A stretch of 5,524 bases of DNA from Myxococcales bacterium (GCA_020430675.1 JAGQJJ010000318.1:1-5524), one strand, 5' to 3'. Positions 1 through 5,344 are shown, numbered from the stretch's first letter. The notes: generated from the letters alone by a model not told the origin. Translations and numbers: made by a program.

Positions 1-421
1 GATCGCCATCGGTGCCGGCCTGCGCCGATCCGCGCTCGCCGCCGTCACCGCCCACAAAACCCGCCGTGCAGCCGCCGCCGCCGCCACCGCCACCGCCCAG
101 GCCGCCCCGACCATCCAGGTCGACGTGGCCGCTGATGATGACGATGTCGGCCTCGACGCGCAGCGACTGGCCCAACGAGCGCACGTCTTCGATGAGCACC
201 GCCTGGCCCGGCGCGAGGATCTCGGGCGTCTGGTTGCCGCGATAGGGCAGCGAAATCGGACCAGGGTCGAGGAAGACGCATTCGCCGCCCCGGCAGACCC
301 GGGCGCGGCCGCGGCGGTCGAAGCCGCACTGCGCGCTCTCGCTGCAATCGGAGAAGTCATCGCCCGAAAAGCAGCCGCCAAGAAAGACCAACGCCGAGAG
401 TGCCAGCGCCCAGAACCTCAC
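1..421 (-). CDS. Gly-rich four-cysteine lipoprotein, GTG start, C-terminus beyond the window
   Basis: Function unknown; a secreted, probably lipid-anchored envelope protein. The frame opens at GTG (complement of 419-421) and stays open for 140 codons to the window edge, so the C-terminus is missing. Residues 1-17 (MRFWALALSALVFLGGC) form a signal peptide with lipobox LGGC, lipidated at Cys17. Residue +2 is Phe, so there is no Asp retention signal and outer-membrane sorting is likely. Cys26, Cys32, Cys43 and Cys48 form a compact module (C-x5-C-x10-C-x4-C), probably two disulfides. Residues 75-103 (VLIEDVRSLGQSLRVEADIV, then IISGHVDLDG) look like short beta strands. Residues 109-117 are nine glycines, then Cys118 and more Gly/Asp-rich sequence. 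Similar Gly-rich surface proteins are common in Myxococcota (known pattern; assignment inferred). The GTG overlaps the TGA of the upstream gene as GTGA, and AGGAGG lies 4 nt before it, which fixes the start and suggests translational coupling. Confidence 0.82.
   Translation of the reverse strand, partial: MRFWALALSALVFLGGCFSGDDFSDCSESAQCGFDRRGRARVCRGGECVFLDPGPISLPYRGNQTPEILAPGQAVLIEDVRSLGQSLRVEADIVIISGHVDLDGRGGLGGGGGGGGGCTAGFVGGDGGERGSAQAGTDGD
71..97. repeat. GCC/ACC trinucleotide repeat coding for polyglycine
   Basis: Nine consecutive triplets read GCC x5, ACC, GCC, ACC, GCC on the plus strand. On the minus strand they are in-frame GGC/GGT codons for the nine-glycine run of the lipoprotein. 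Gain or loss of whole triplets would change the length of the Gly run without breaking the frame, so the tract may vary between strains (inference). Confidence 0.75.
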
Positions 422-1368
422 GGCGCCTCCTCTTCCGACGGCCCAGCGGGCGCCATCGTCGGCGCCTCGTCGAAGATGAGCCACCACGCCAGGGCACTGG
501 CGGCGATGACCGCGCCGCCGATCCAGAGGCCGTCGGCGACCTGGGCCCGCGTCTGCGCGCTGTCGAGGTCACCCCGGCAAAAATCGACCCCGCACTCACC
601 GCCCCGCTGCCGATCGCGGATCTCATCGAGCGTGCTCCGGTTGGTCAGCCCGACCGCGAGCCCGGCGCCGACCAGCGCCAGCCCGGTGCCGCCCGCCACA
701 TAAGCCGGCCAGCGCGGCGGCCCGCCAAACGCCTCGTCGGCGGCCAGCGCGTCGGGCGACTCGCCGACAAAGCCCTCGGGCACGATCGGGCCGGTGCGCG
801 CGTGCAGGCCAAGCACCGCCTCCCAGCTCAGCGGGCCGTCGAGCATGAGCTTCGTGCTGCGCGCGATGCGGCCCGGCGCTTCGATCACGACCTCAACCTC
901 GCCCTTGGGCAACCGCGCGCCCGAGGTGTGCGGGCCGGCGAACTGCCGCGGCTCGAGGATGACCGCGCGCCCGCCATCGGGCAGGCCGGTGATCGTCAGT
1001 GGCGCGGTGGCTTCGGCAAATCCCCGGCGGCAGATGACCTCGCGGTCCACGGCGTAGACCCGCTCGTCCTTCTCGCACTCGGCGAAGTGCCACGCCGCCT
1101 CGGCGGGGCGGCCCAGCTCACGGCACAGGCGCGCCATGTTCAGGTGCAGGCGGCCGTAGCCGGTGAAGCGCGGGTTGAGCGCGGCCTCTTCGTAGATGCG
1201 CATGCCGGCTTCGGGCCCTTCCGCCTTGACCGCCGCGTCGGCCTTGCGCGCGAGCTGGTCGAAGGCGGTGAGCATGGCGTCGGGCACCTTGTCAAAGGCC
1301 GACGCCCCGGTGGGCAGGCAACAGAGCGCGAGCAGCGCGGCGGTGGCGAGGATGCGCACGGCGGCCAT
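418..1368 (-). CDS. Exported TPR/PEGA-like protein with two C-terminal membrane helices
   Basis: Specific function unknown; 316 aa. Residues 1-24 are a Sec signal peptide (LATAALLALCCLPTGASA, then FDK). No good lipobox surrounds Cys16/17. Residues about 31-118 are helical with a TPR-like pattern (YGRLHLNMARLCRELGRPAE, then AAWHF). Residues about 122-178 resemble a PEGA carbohydrate-binding-like beta domain (LTITGLPDGGRAVILEP, and later LPKGEVEVVIEAPGR). Two hydrophobic helices follow, 222-243 (AYVAGGTGLALVGAGLAVGL) and 280-298 (GLWIGGAVIAASALAWWLI), joined by a charged loop containing Cys259 and Cys264. The tail is acidic. TPR plus PEGA plus a C-terminal helix pair is an architecture often seen in Myxococcota; the likely role is an inner-membrane-anchored periplasmic scaffold (inference). 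The frame is open further upstream, but ATG 1368 is the start that places the signal peptide at the N-terminus and avoids overlap with divergent tesB. Its Shine-Dalgarno is weak. It is probably co-transcribed with the GTG-start lipoprotein. Confidence 0.85.
   Translation of the reverse strand: MAAVRILATAALLALCCLPTGASAFDKVPDAMLTAFDQLARKADAAVKAEGPEAGMRIYEEAALNPRFTGYGRLHLNMARLCRELGRPAEAAWHFAECEKDERVYAVDREVICRRGFAEATAPLTITGLPDGGRAVILEPRQFAGPHTSGARLPKGEVEVVIEAPGRIARSTKLMLDGPLSWEAVLGLHARTGPIVPEGFVGESPDALAADEAFGGPPRWPAYVAGGTGLALVGAGLAVGLTNRSTLDEIRDRQRGGECGVDFCRGDLDSAQTRAQVADGLWIGGAVIAASALAWWLIFDEAPTMAPAGPSEEEAP
426..431 (-). promoter_or_regulatory. Ribosome binding site AGGAGG of the GTG-start lipoprotein
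   Basis: The complement reads AGGAGG, then CGCC, then GTG. The site lies inside the last codons of the upstream gene, where it encodes part of the C-terminal Glu run (EEEAP). It is a strong site at a workable distance and supports GTG at 421 as the start although no ATG is available. Confidence 0.75.
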
Positions 1369-1459
1369 TCTATCCCGATTCGCCGCGGGCGCCAGAGGCA
1401 CGAGACCTGACCCGACCCGGGGGCATCCTTGCAGGACATGACCGGACCGGGAGGGGCCC
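1369..1459. promoter_or_regulatory. Divergent intergenic region between the PEGA-like gene and tesB
   Basis: These 91 bases separate two divergently transcribed genes and must hold at least part of both promoters. I see no hexamer pair I would defend on either strand. The only clear element is the tesB Shine-Dalgarno, GGAGG at 1450-1454, 5 nt before the ATG. The minus side carries only a weak GGGATAGA before its ATG. Confidence 0.5.
1450..1454 (+). promoter_or_regulatory. tesB ribosome binding site GGAGG
   Basis: GGAGG lies 5 nt before the ATG at 1460, within the G-rich run GGGAGGGG. It selects this ATG as the tesB start. The resulting N-terminus also aligns with known TesB proteins without extension. 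Confidence 0.75.
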
Positions 1460-2329
1460 ATGAGCCCGGTGCTCGCCGAGCTGATCGACCTGTTGGCGCT
1501 GGAGCGCATCGAAGAGAACCTCTTTCGCGGCCGCAGCCAGGATCTGGGCTGGGGCACCGTCTTCGGCGGGCAGGTGCTCGGCCAGGCGCTCTCGGCGGCG
1601 GTGCAGACCGTGCCGAAAGACCGCTTCGTGCACTCGCTGCACGCCTATTTCCTGCGCACGGGCGACGTGTCGCGGGGCATCGTCTACGACGTGGACCGCA
1701 TTCGCGATGGCACGAGCTTCACCACGCGGCGGGTGGTCGCGGTGCAGCACGGGCGCCCCATCTTCCACTTGTCGGCGTCGTTTCAGGTGCGCGAGCCCGG
1801 CTTCGAACACCAGGAGCCCATGCCCGACGTGCCCGGCCCCGAGGGCCTGATCTCAGACACCGACCTGGCGCGGGCCCACCTCGACATCCTGCCGCAGCGG
1901 CTGCGCGCCTGGGCGCTGGCCGATCGGCCCATCGAAGCGCGGGCGGTGAACCCCTACGACCCGCTGCGCCCCGACGCCCGCCCGGCGCGGCGCGATGTGT
2001 GGTATCGCGCGGTCGGCGCGCTGCCCGATGATCCGGCGCTGCACGCCTATCTTCTGGCCTACGCCAGCGACCTGCACTTCCTCTCGACCGCCATGCAGCC
2101 CCACGCGGTGAGCTGGCTGACGCGCGGCATGCAGGTGGCCAGCGTCGACCACGCCATGTGGTTCCACCGCCCGTTTCGGTTCGACGACTGGGTGCTGCAC
2201 ACCATGGAGAGCCCCTCGGCCACCGGCGCCCGCGGGTTGGTGCGCGGGCAGTTCTTCAGTCATGACGGGCGGCTGATCGCCTCGACGGTGCAGGAAGGGC
2301 TGATGCGTCACCGAAAAGGTGACCAATAG
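1460..2329 (+). CDS. tesB: Acyl-CoA thioesterase II (TesB)
   Basis: Cytoplasmic enzyme that hydrolyses acyl-CoA thioesters to free fatty acid and CoA; broad chain-length range in the family. The 289 aa length matches E. coli TesB (286 aa). It has the double-hotdog layout: N-terminal hotdog about 1-110, with the hallmark WGTVFGGQVLGQAL (31-44) and HSLHAYFLRTGD (58-69), and C-terminal hotdog about 180-287, with YASDLHFLST (201-210), SVDHAMWFHRPFRFDDW (228-244), ARGLVRGQFF (257-266) and STVQEGLMR (275-283). The E. coli catalytic triad is Asp204, Thr228, Gln278; here the same numbers hold Asp204, Ser228 and Gln278, so the Thr is replaced by a conservative Ser that keeps the hydroxyl. The protein is complete and should be active. 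It appears monocistronic: divergent from the PEGA-like gene and ending one base before the stop of the convergent DUF3943 gene. Its physiological substrate cannot be told from context. Confidence 0.96.
   Translation: MSPVLAELIDLLALERIEENLFRGRSQDLGWGTVFGGQVLGQALSAAVQTVPKDRFVHSLHAYFLRTGDVSRGIVYDVDRIRDGTSFTTRRVVAVQHGRPIFHLSASFQVREPGFEHQEPMPDVPGPEGLISDTDLARAHLDILPQRLRAWALADRPIEARAVNPYDPLRPDARPARRDVWYRAVGALPDDPALHAYLLAYASDLHFLSTAMQPHAVSWLTRGMQVASVDHAMWFHRPFRFDDWVLHTMESPSATGARGLVRGQFFSHDGRLIASTVQEGLMRHRKGDQ
2307..2323. terminator. Hairpin A at the tesB/DUF3943 convergent junction
   Basis: GTCACC, GAAAA, GGTGAC is a perfect 6-bp stem with a 5-nt loop, built from the last tesB codons (for R-H-R-K-G-D). 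In minus-strand RNA the loop is UUUUC. No run of U follows the stem on either strand, so it is at best a weak or factor-assisted terminator. It overlaps hairpin B (2320-2333), and the two cannot form fully together. Confidence 0.4.
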
Positions 2330-2333
2330 GTCA
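2320..2333. terminator. Hairpin B spanning both stop codons at the convergent junction
   Basis: TGACC, AATA, GGTCA is a 5-bp stem with a 4-nt loop. It covers the tesB TAG (2327-2329) and the complement of the DUF3943 TGA (2331-2333). In minus-strand RNA it is followed by CC and then UUUU, which makes it a modest intrinsic-terminator candidate for the DUF3943 transcript. In the plus direction it is followed by AAAATT, not by a U tract. Confidence 0.4.
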
Positions 2334-3875
2334 AAATTGAAATCCGGCCGTGCCGATCACCCGATCGAAGCTGCGCGCGGCGCGCGCTTCGGCCATCCAG
2401 CCGCGGCGCTCGGTGCGCGTATACCCCACCCGCAGATGCGTGGCGACGACCGGCACCGTGTAGCCGAGCGCCACCTCGTACTCGATCAGGTCGTCGGTCA
2501 TCGGCACGTCGACGTCGATGCGCTCCTGGAAGCGATCGACCCCGTCGAGCGAGTCGACGTACAGGTAGCGCAGCCGGCCATCGAGGCGCAGGCCTTGCCA
2601 CTCGGCGTCGAACTCCAGCCAGGTGGCCACGCCGAAGCCGAAGTAATAGCCCCGCCGCTCGGTGAGGTTGCGCACCACCGTCGTCGCGTCGCGGGCGCGA
2701 AACGCGGGGAAGGCGAGCGAGTCGATGGCGTTGAAGGTGGGGTGCAGCGCGATGCGCAGCCGGCCGCGCAGCCCGCGCCACAGCCCGAAGACGGCGCCGT
2801 CGAGGCCGGGCATGTGCACCGCTGAGATGCGGTCGCGCGGGTCGGGCAGCCAGCGCTGGTCATGGTCGAAGGCGATGGTCACGCCCATGCGCGCCGCGGT
2901 GCCGGTCGGCGCTTCGGGCGGGCCTTCGATCGACTGCGTGTAATACCCGGCCAGCGTCGAGTCGATGTGCACCAGCAGCTCGCCGTCTTCGCCGTCGCCG
3001 GTCCAGAGCGCGCGCACGATGAACTCGGTGAAGTTGCCATCGGTGAAGATGAGGTCGAGGTCGCCGGGGCGCAGGTAGCCCGGCAGCGCGTTCAGCTCGG
3101 CTTCGATGCGAAAGCCGTGCAGATCGTCCGTGCTGGCCACGCCATCGCGTACGGCGGCGCGGTCATAGGCCAGGCAGAAGCGATGGTGATAGGCGCCGCT
3201 GAAGCCGAGCGAGTCGGTCGGGCCCACCGGCGGCACGCGGTCGTCGAGCCAGCGGTGCAGCCACACCGGGAAGCCCACCGTCGCCGCGGCGACCTTCTGC
3301 GGCCAGCGCCCGCCGGCCGGCGCGCTGTTAAGGTAATGGGCCAGCCGGAACATGGCCTCGCCCATCGCCACCCCGGCGCCGGGGGTGAAGATCTCGTCGT
3401 TGATGCTGACCTGCTCGCGGTACTCGAGCGCGTACTCCCAGATCGTCGATGTCAGCATCGAGGTCAGCGCGCTCGCCGGCACGCCGAAGCCGTTGATGCG
3501 GGCCAGCGCGTAATAGGCGGCGCCGTCGATCGGGTGGGTCAGGTTGTTGATGGTGTAGTGGTTGGTGTCGGTGCGCACCGCGCTGAAGTCGAAGCGGTCG
3601 CGAAAGGGCGGAAAGTCCCAGTCGGCCGAGTTGGCCTCCCACGACCCCCAATACCACACGGTGCCGATGCCCAGGCTGATGGCCTGCCACCCGATCGCGC
3701 GCCACAGGTGCAGCGGCTCGCGGCCCAGGGCCAGGTCGTACTCTTCGCCCAGCTTCAGCTCGAGCCCGTCTTCGCCGAGATAGCTGCCGCGCATCTGCGC
3801 CGGCGCGGCGCGGCCGCTTTGCGGCGCAAGCAGCAGGAAGGCGAGCAGGCCCGAGGGGAGAGCAGAGCGCAACAC
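2331..3875 (-). CDS. DUF3943-domain predicted outer-membrane protein
   Basis: Biochemical function unknown; 514 aa from the GTG start chosen here. Residues 1-26 form a signal peptide (LRSALPSGLLAFLLLAP, then QSGRAAPA, cleavage before Gln27). Residues about 104-185 match the DUF3943 family: TNHYTINNLTHPIDGAAYY (104-122), ARINGFG (125-131), STIWEYALE (143-151), SINDEIFTPGAGVAMGE (157-173). This block has conserved-looking polar residues (His106, Asn110, His114, Asp117, Asn128, Glu147, Asn159, Asp160) inside hydrophobic stretches. The C-terminal half, about 255-514, alternates strands and turns and ends in GTAGFQF; a terminal Phe is typical of proteins inserted by the BAM machinery. The frame is open to 4511, but that extension is antisense to the divergent lipoprotein gene and would bury the signal peptide. 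No ATG precedes the signal peptide, so GTG 3875 is preferred. There is no Shine-Dalgarno, and a TATAGT box ends 6 nt before the GTG, suggesting a leaderless message. TTG codons at 3872 and 3893 are alternatives. Confidence 0.85.
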   Translation of the reverse strand: MLRSALPSGLLAFLLLAPQSGRAAPAQMRGSYLGEDGLELKLGEEYDLALGREPLHLWRAIGWQAISLGIGTVWYWGSWEANSADWDFPPFRDRFDFSAVRTDTNHYTINNLTHPIDGAAYYALARINGFGVPASALTSMLTSTIWEYALEYREQVSINDEIFTPGAGVAMGEAMFRLAHYLNSAPAGGRWPQKVAAATVGFPVWLHRWLDDRVPPVGPTDSLGFSGAYHHRFCLAYDRAAVRDGVASTDDLHGFRIEAELNALPGYLRPGDLDLIFTDGNFTEFIVRALWTGDGEDGELLVHIDSTLAGYYTQSIEGPPEAPTGTAARMGVTIAFDHDQRWLPDPRDRISAVHMPGLDGAVFGLWRGLRGRLRIALHPTFNAIDSLAFPAFRARDATTVVRNLTERRGYYFGFGVATWLEFDAEWQGLRLDGRLRYLYVDSLDGVDRFQERIDVDVPMTDDLIEYEVALGYTVPVVATHLRVGYTRTERRGWMAEARAARSFDRVIGTAGFQF

Positions 3876-3881
3876 GGCTCG

Positions 3882-3887
3882 ACTATA
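3882..3887 (-). promoter_or_regulatory. Probable -10 box (TATAGT) of the DUF3943 gene
   Basis: The complement reads TATAGT, then CGAGCC, then GTG. It lies in an AT-rich patch (GACTATAAAACAAGAA on the plus strand, from 3881) within very GC-rich DNA. With usual -10 to +1 spacing, transcription would start at or next to the GTG. No good -35 hexamer lies 16-18 nt upstream; the bases there read CGCCAG. Confidence 0.5.
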
Positions 3888-3889
3888 AA
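3884..3889 (+). promoter_or_regulatory. Possible -10 box (TATAAA) of the plus-strand lipoprotein gene
   Basis: TATAAA on the plus strand shares its TATA core with the minus-strand TATAGT, so the two -10 boxes overlap. The expected start point is near 3896, giving a leader of about 55 nt to the ATG at 3951. No clear -35 hexamer is visible upstream. Confidence 0.4.
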
Positions 3890-3950
3890 ACAAGAACCGT
3901 GCCGCTGGCGCTGAAGCGGCGCGGTCCGCAAAATGGGGACGATGTGGTGT

Positions 3951-4541
3951 ATGCCTGCTCCCCGGCGCCGGCCGTCGTTTGTCCGCTGGCGCTCTGCGAT
4001 GCTGGCGGCGTTTGCTCTGCTCGGGTGCGCGCCCGCCGGCAATCTGCGGCCCATGCTGCCCATGCTGCCCGACCGCCACCTCGAGTTCGGCACCGCCTGG
4101 ACCGCCGTCGGCCCGCGCCCGGTGGGCCATGACGACTGGGCCCAAGGCGCGCAGGCCTGGGCCACCGGCCAGCCGGTCACCTGGTTCGATGTCTCGGTGG
4201 TCGGCGCGTTCGACGGCACTCACGGCACCGCCGGCCTGGCCATGCGCTACCGGGCGCTTGAGACCGACCGCGTCGGCCTGGGCCTCGGCCTCGAGGTCGG
4301 CACCGGCTGGGCCGGCCTCAACCTGCCGGTCGCGGTGCGCGTCTTCGATGGCGTGTGGATGTACAGCAGCCCGCAACTCGGCACGTGGGGCAAGGACGAG
4401 ACCGTGCGCCTGCCCATCGGCCTCAACGTCGAGGTGATCGACGCGGTGCAGCTTCGCACCGAGGCCGAGATGAACTATCCCGCTTTCGACCCCTACCAAC
4501 GCCGCCTGCACCTGGGCGTTGGCGTCGCTTATCAGTTGTAG
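3951..4541 (+). CDS. Beta-strand-rich lipoprotein, unknown function
   Basis: Not recognised as a named family; 196 aa from ATG 3951. The N-terminus has a long basic n-region (RRRPSFVRWR), a short hydrophobic core (AMLAAFALL) and the lipobox LLGC, lipidated at Cys26. Ala follows the Cys, so outer-membrane sorting is likely. A Pro-rich linker (RPMLPMLPDRH) comes next. The rest is a series of alternating strands, about 43-54, 77-87, 92-103, 108-133, 151-176 and 184-196, ending in LHLGVGVAYQL, similar to an outer-membrane beta-barrel terminus (inference). ATGs at 3933 and 3942 would lengthen the n-region. ATG 3951 has GGGGA about 11 nt upstream, and ATG 3999 would remove the positive n-region. 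The gene diverges from the DUF3943 gene across 75 bases with a shared promoter patch, and its last 10 bases overlap the end of the convergent EEP gene. Confidence 0.78.
   Translation: MPAPRRRPSFVRWRSAMLAAFALLGCAPAGNLRPMLPMLPDRHLEFGTAWTAVGPRPVGHDDWAQGAQAWATGQPVTWFDVSVVGAFDGTHGTAGLAMRYRALETDRVGLGLGLEVGTGWAGLNLPVAVRVFDGVWMYSSPQLGTWGKDETVRLPIGLNVEVIDAVQLRTEAEMNYPAFDPYQRRLHLGVGVAYQL
4051..4068 (+). repeat. Two tandem copies of a 9-bp unit in the lipoprotein linker
   Basis: CCATGCTGC occurs twice in a row and encodes the repeated tripeptide in PMLPMLP, just after the lipidated cysteine. The repeat is in frame and lies in a flexible linker, so a copy-number change would be tolerated. Confidence 0.6.
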
Positions 4542-5338
4542 TCGGGTCGGCGTTCGAGCAGCACGGTCACCGGATAATGGTCCGAGCGGCCGACGTAGCG
4601 CACATAAGCGTTGAGCGGGTCGAGCGTGGCGTCGTCATAGAGGATGTGATCGAGCGTGTCGACCGTCTGGCCATAGATCGAGCGTTCGTAGTGCCAGGTC
4701 TCCTCGCCGGGGCGGAACAGCGGCAGGGCGTTCTTGAAGCCGCGGCGCTCGAGGAAGCGCACCGCGGCGCCGTCGGTCGACTCGTTGAAGTCGCCGAGCA
4801 CCACCGTCGGCACGTCGGCGGCACATTTTTCGGCCACCGTGCTCAGCTGGGTGACGTGGCTGTCCTCGGCGGTGAAGACGCCACCGAGGCCCTCGCGGCG
4901 GGTATAGGGCGCGCGCAGGTGCACCAGCAGCAATTGCAGCGGTCCGATCGGCGAGTCGACGAGCACATGCCACGCCGGATGCCAGCCCTCGAAGCTCTCG
5001 GTGACGCCGAGATCGCGGAACGGGTACTTCGAGAGCACCGCCAGGCCGCCCGAGGTTTCGCCGGTGAAGGCGATGAACGGGTAGGTCTCGCCATAGGCCT
5101 CGCGCAGCGTGTCGCGCCACGCGGCGTTGACCTCTTGCAGGCAGAGCACGTCGGCGCTGCTGTTGCCGACCGCGGCGACGGTGCTCGCGTCGCCCGACAT
5201 ATCGAGGTTCACGTTGTACGAGGTGAGGGTGATGTACGGCACGCCGGGCGTCGGCGCGCGGGGGCGCAGCGCGGGCGGTTCGAGGCAGCCCATCAGGGCG
5301 GTGGCGAGCAAGAATACGGCGATCCAACGCAGCGGCAT
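4532..5338 (-). CDS. Endonuclease/exonuclease/phosphatase (EEP) family lipoprotein
   Basis: Predicted Mg-dependent phosphodiesterase or phosphatase outside the cytoplasm; the substrate (nucleic acid, phosphoinositide, sphingomyelin or other phosphoester) cannot be told. 268 aa. Residues 1-18 (MPLRWIAVFLLATALMGC) are a signal peptide with lipobox LMGC, lipidated at Cys18, with Leu at +2. The EEP fold spans about 35-263 with the expected motifs in order: TSYNVN (39-44, metal-site Asn42), LQEVN (67-71, Glu69), GGLAVLSKYP (97-106), VHLRAP (139-144, His140), LGDFNES (181-187, Asp183 and Asn185), TLDHILYD (228-235, Asp230 and His231) and RSDHYPV (251-257, Asp253 and His254). Every key catalytic and metal residue I can place is intact, so it is probably active. 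ATG 5338 is chosen because it starts the signal peptide and has AGGAG 6 nt upstream; longer in-frame starts add a non-homologous extension. Its 3' end overlaps the convergent lipoprotein gene by 10 bases. Confidence 0.92.
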   Translation of the reverse strand: MPLRWIAVFLLATALMGCLEPPALRPRAPTPGVPYITLTSYNVNLDMSGDASTVAAVGNSSADVLCLQEVNAAWRDTLREAYGETYPFIAFTGETSGGLAVLSKYPFRDLGVTESFEGWHPAWHVLVDSPIGPLQLLLVHLRAPYTRREGLGGVFTAEDSHVTQLSTVAEKCAADVPTVVLGDFNESTDGAAVRFLERRGFKNALPLFRPGEETWHYERSIYGQTVDTLDHILYDDATLDPLNAYVRYVGRSDHYPVTVLLERRPDYN

Positions 5339-5344
5339 GCGCGT

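Noticed and set aside
45..347. Minus-strand 100-codon ATG frame near the left edge
   Set aside because: The overlapping GTG frame has a lipobox, a Cys module and a strong ribosome binding site; this one is only Arg/Pro/Gly-rich.
1369..1374. GATAGAAT next to the PEGA-like ATG as a -10 box
   Set aside because: The TAGAAT hexamer overlaps the ATG itself, so transcription would begin inside the coding region, and no later Met preserves the signal peptide.
400..1410. Long plus-strand open frame (336 codons) antisense to the PEGA-like gene
   Set aside because: Its Arg/Ala/Pro-rich product has no recognisable motif, while the opposite strand encodes a signal peptide, TPR/PEGA-like domains and membrane helices. 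It is a typical GC-rich antisense shadow.
1369..1557. Upstream extension of the PEGA-like frame to 1557
   Set aside because: It overlaps the tesB start and would add 63 residues before a clear N-terminal signal peptide.
2862..3914. Long plus-strand open frame (350 codons) antisense to the DUF3943 gene
   Set aside because: Low-complexity His/Arg/Ala/Val composition with no domain; the minus strand has clear DUF3943 motifs and a signal peptide.
3876..4511. Upstream extension of the DUF3943 frame to 4511
   Set aside because: The extension is antisense to the lipoprotein gene, has shadow-like composition and would place the signal peptide in the middle of the protein.
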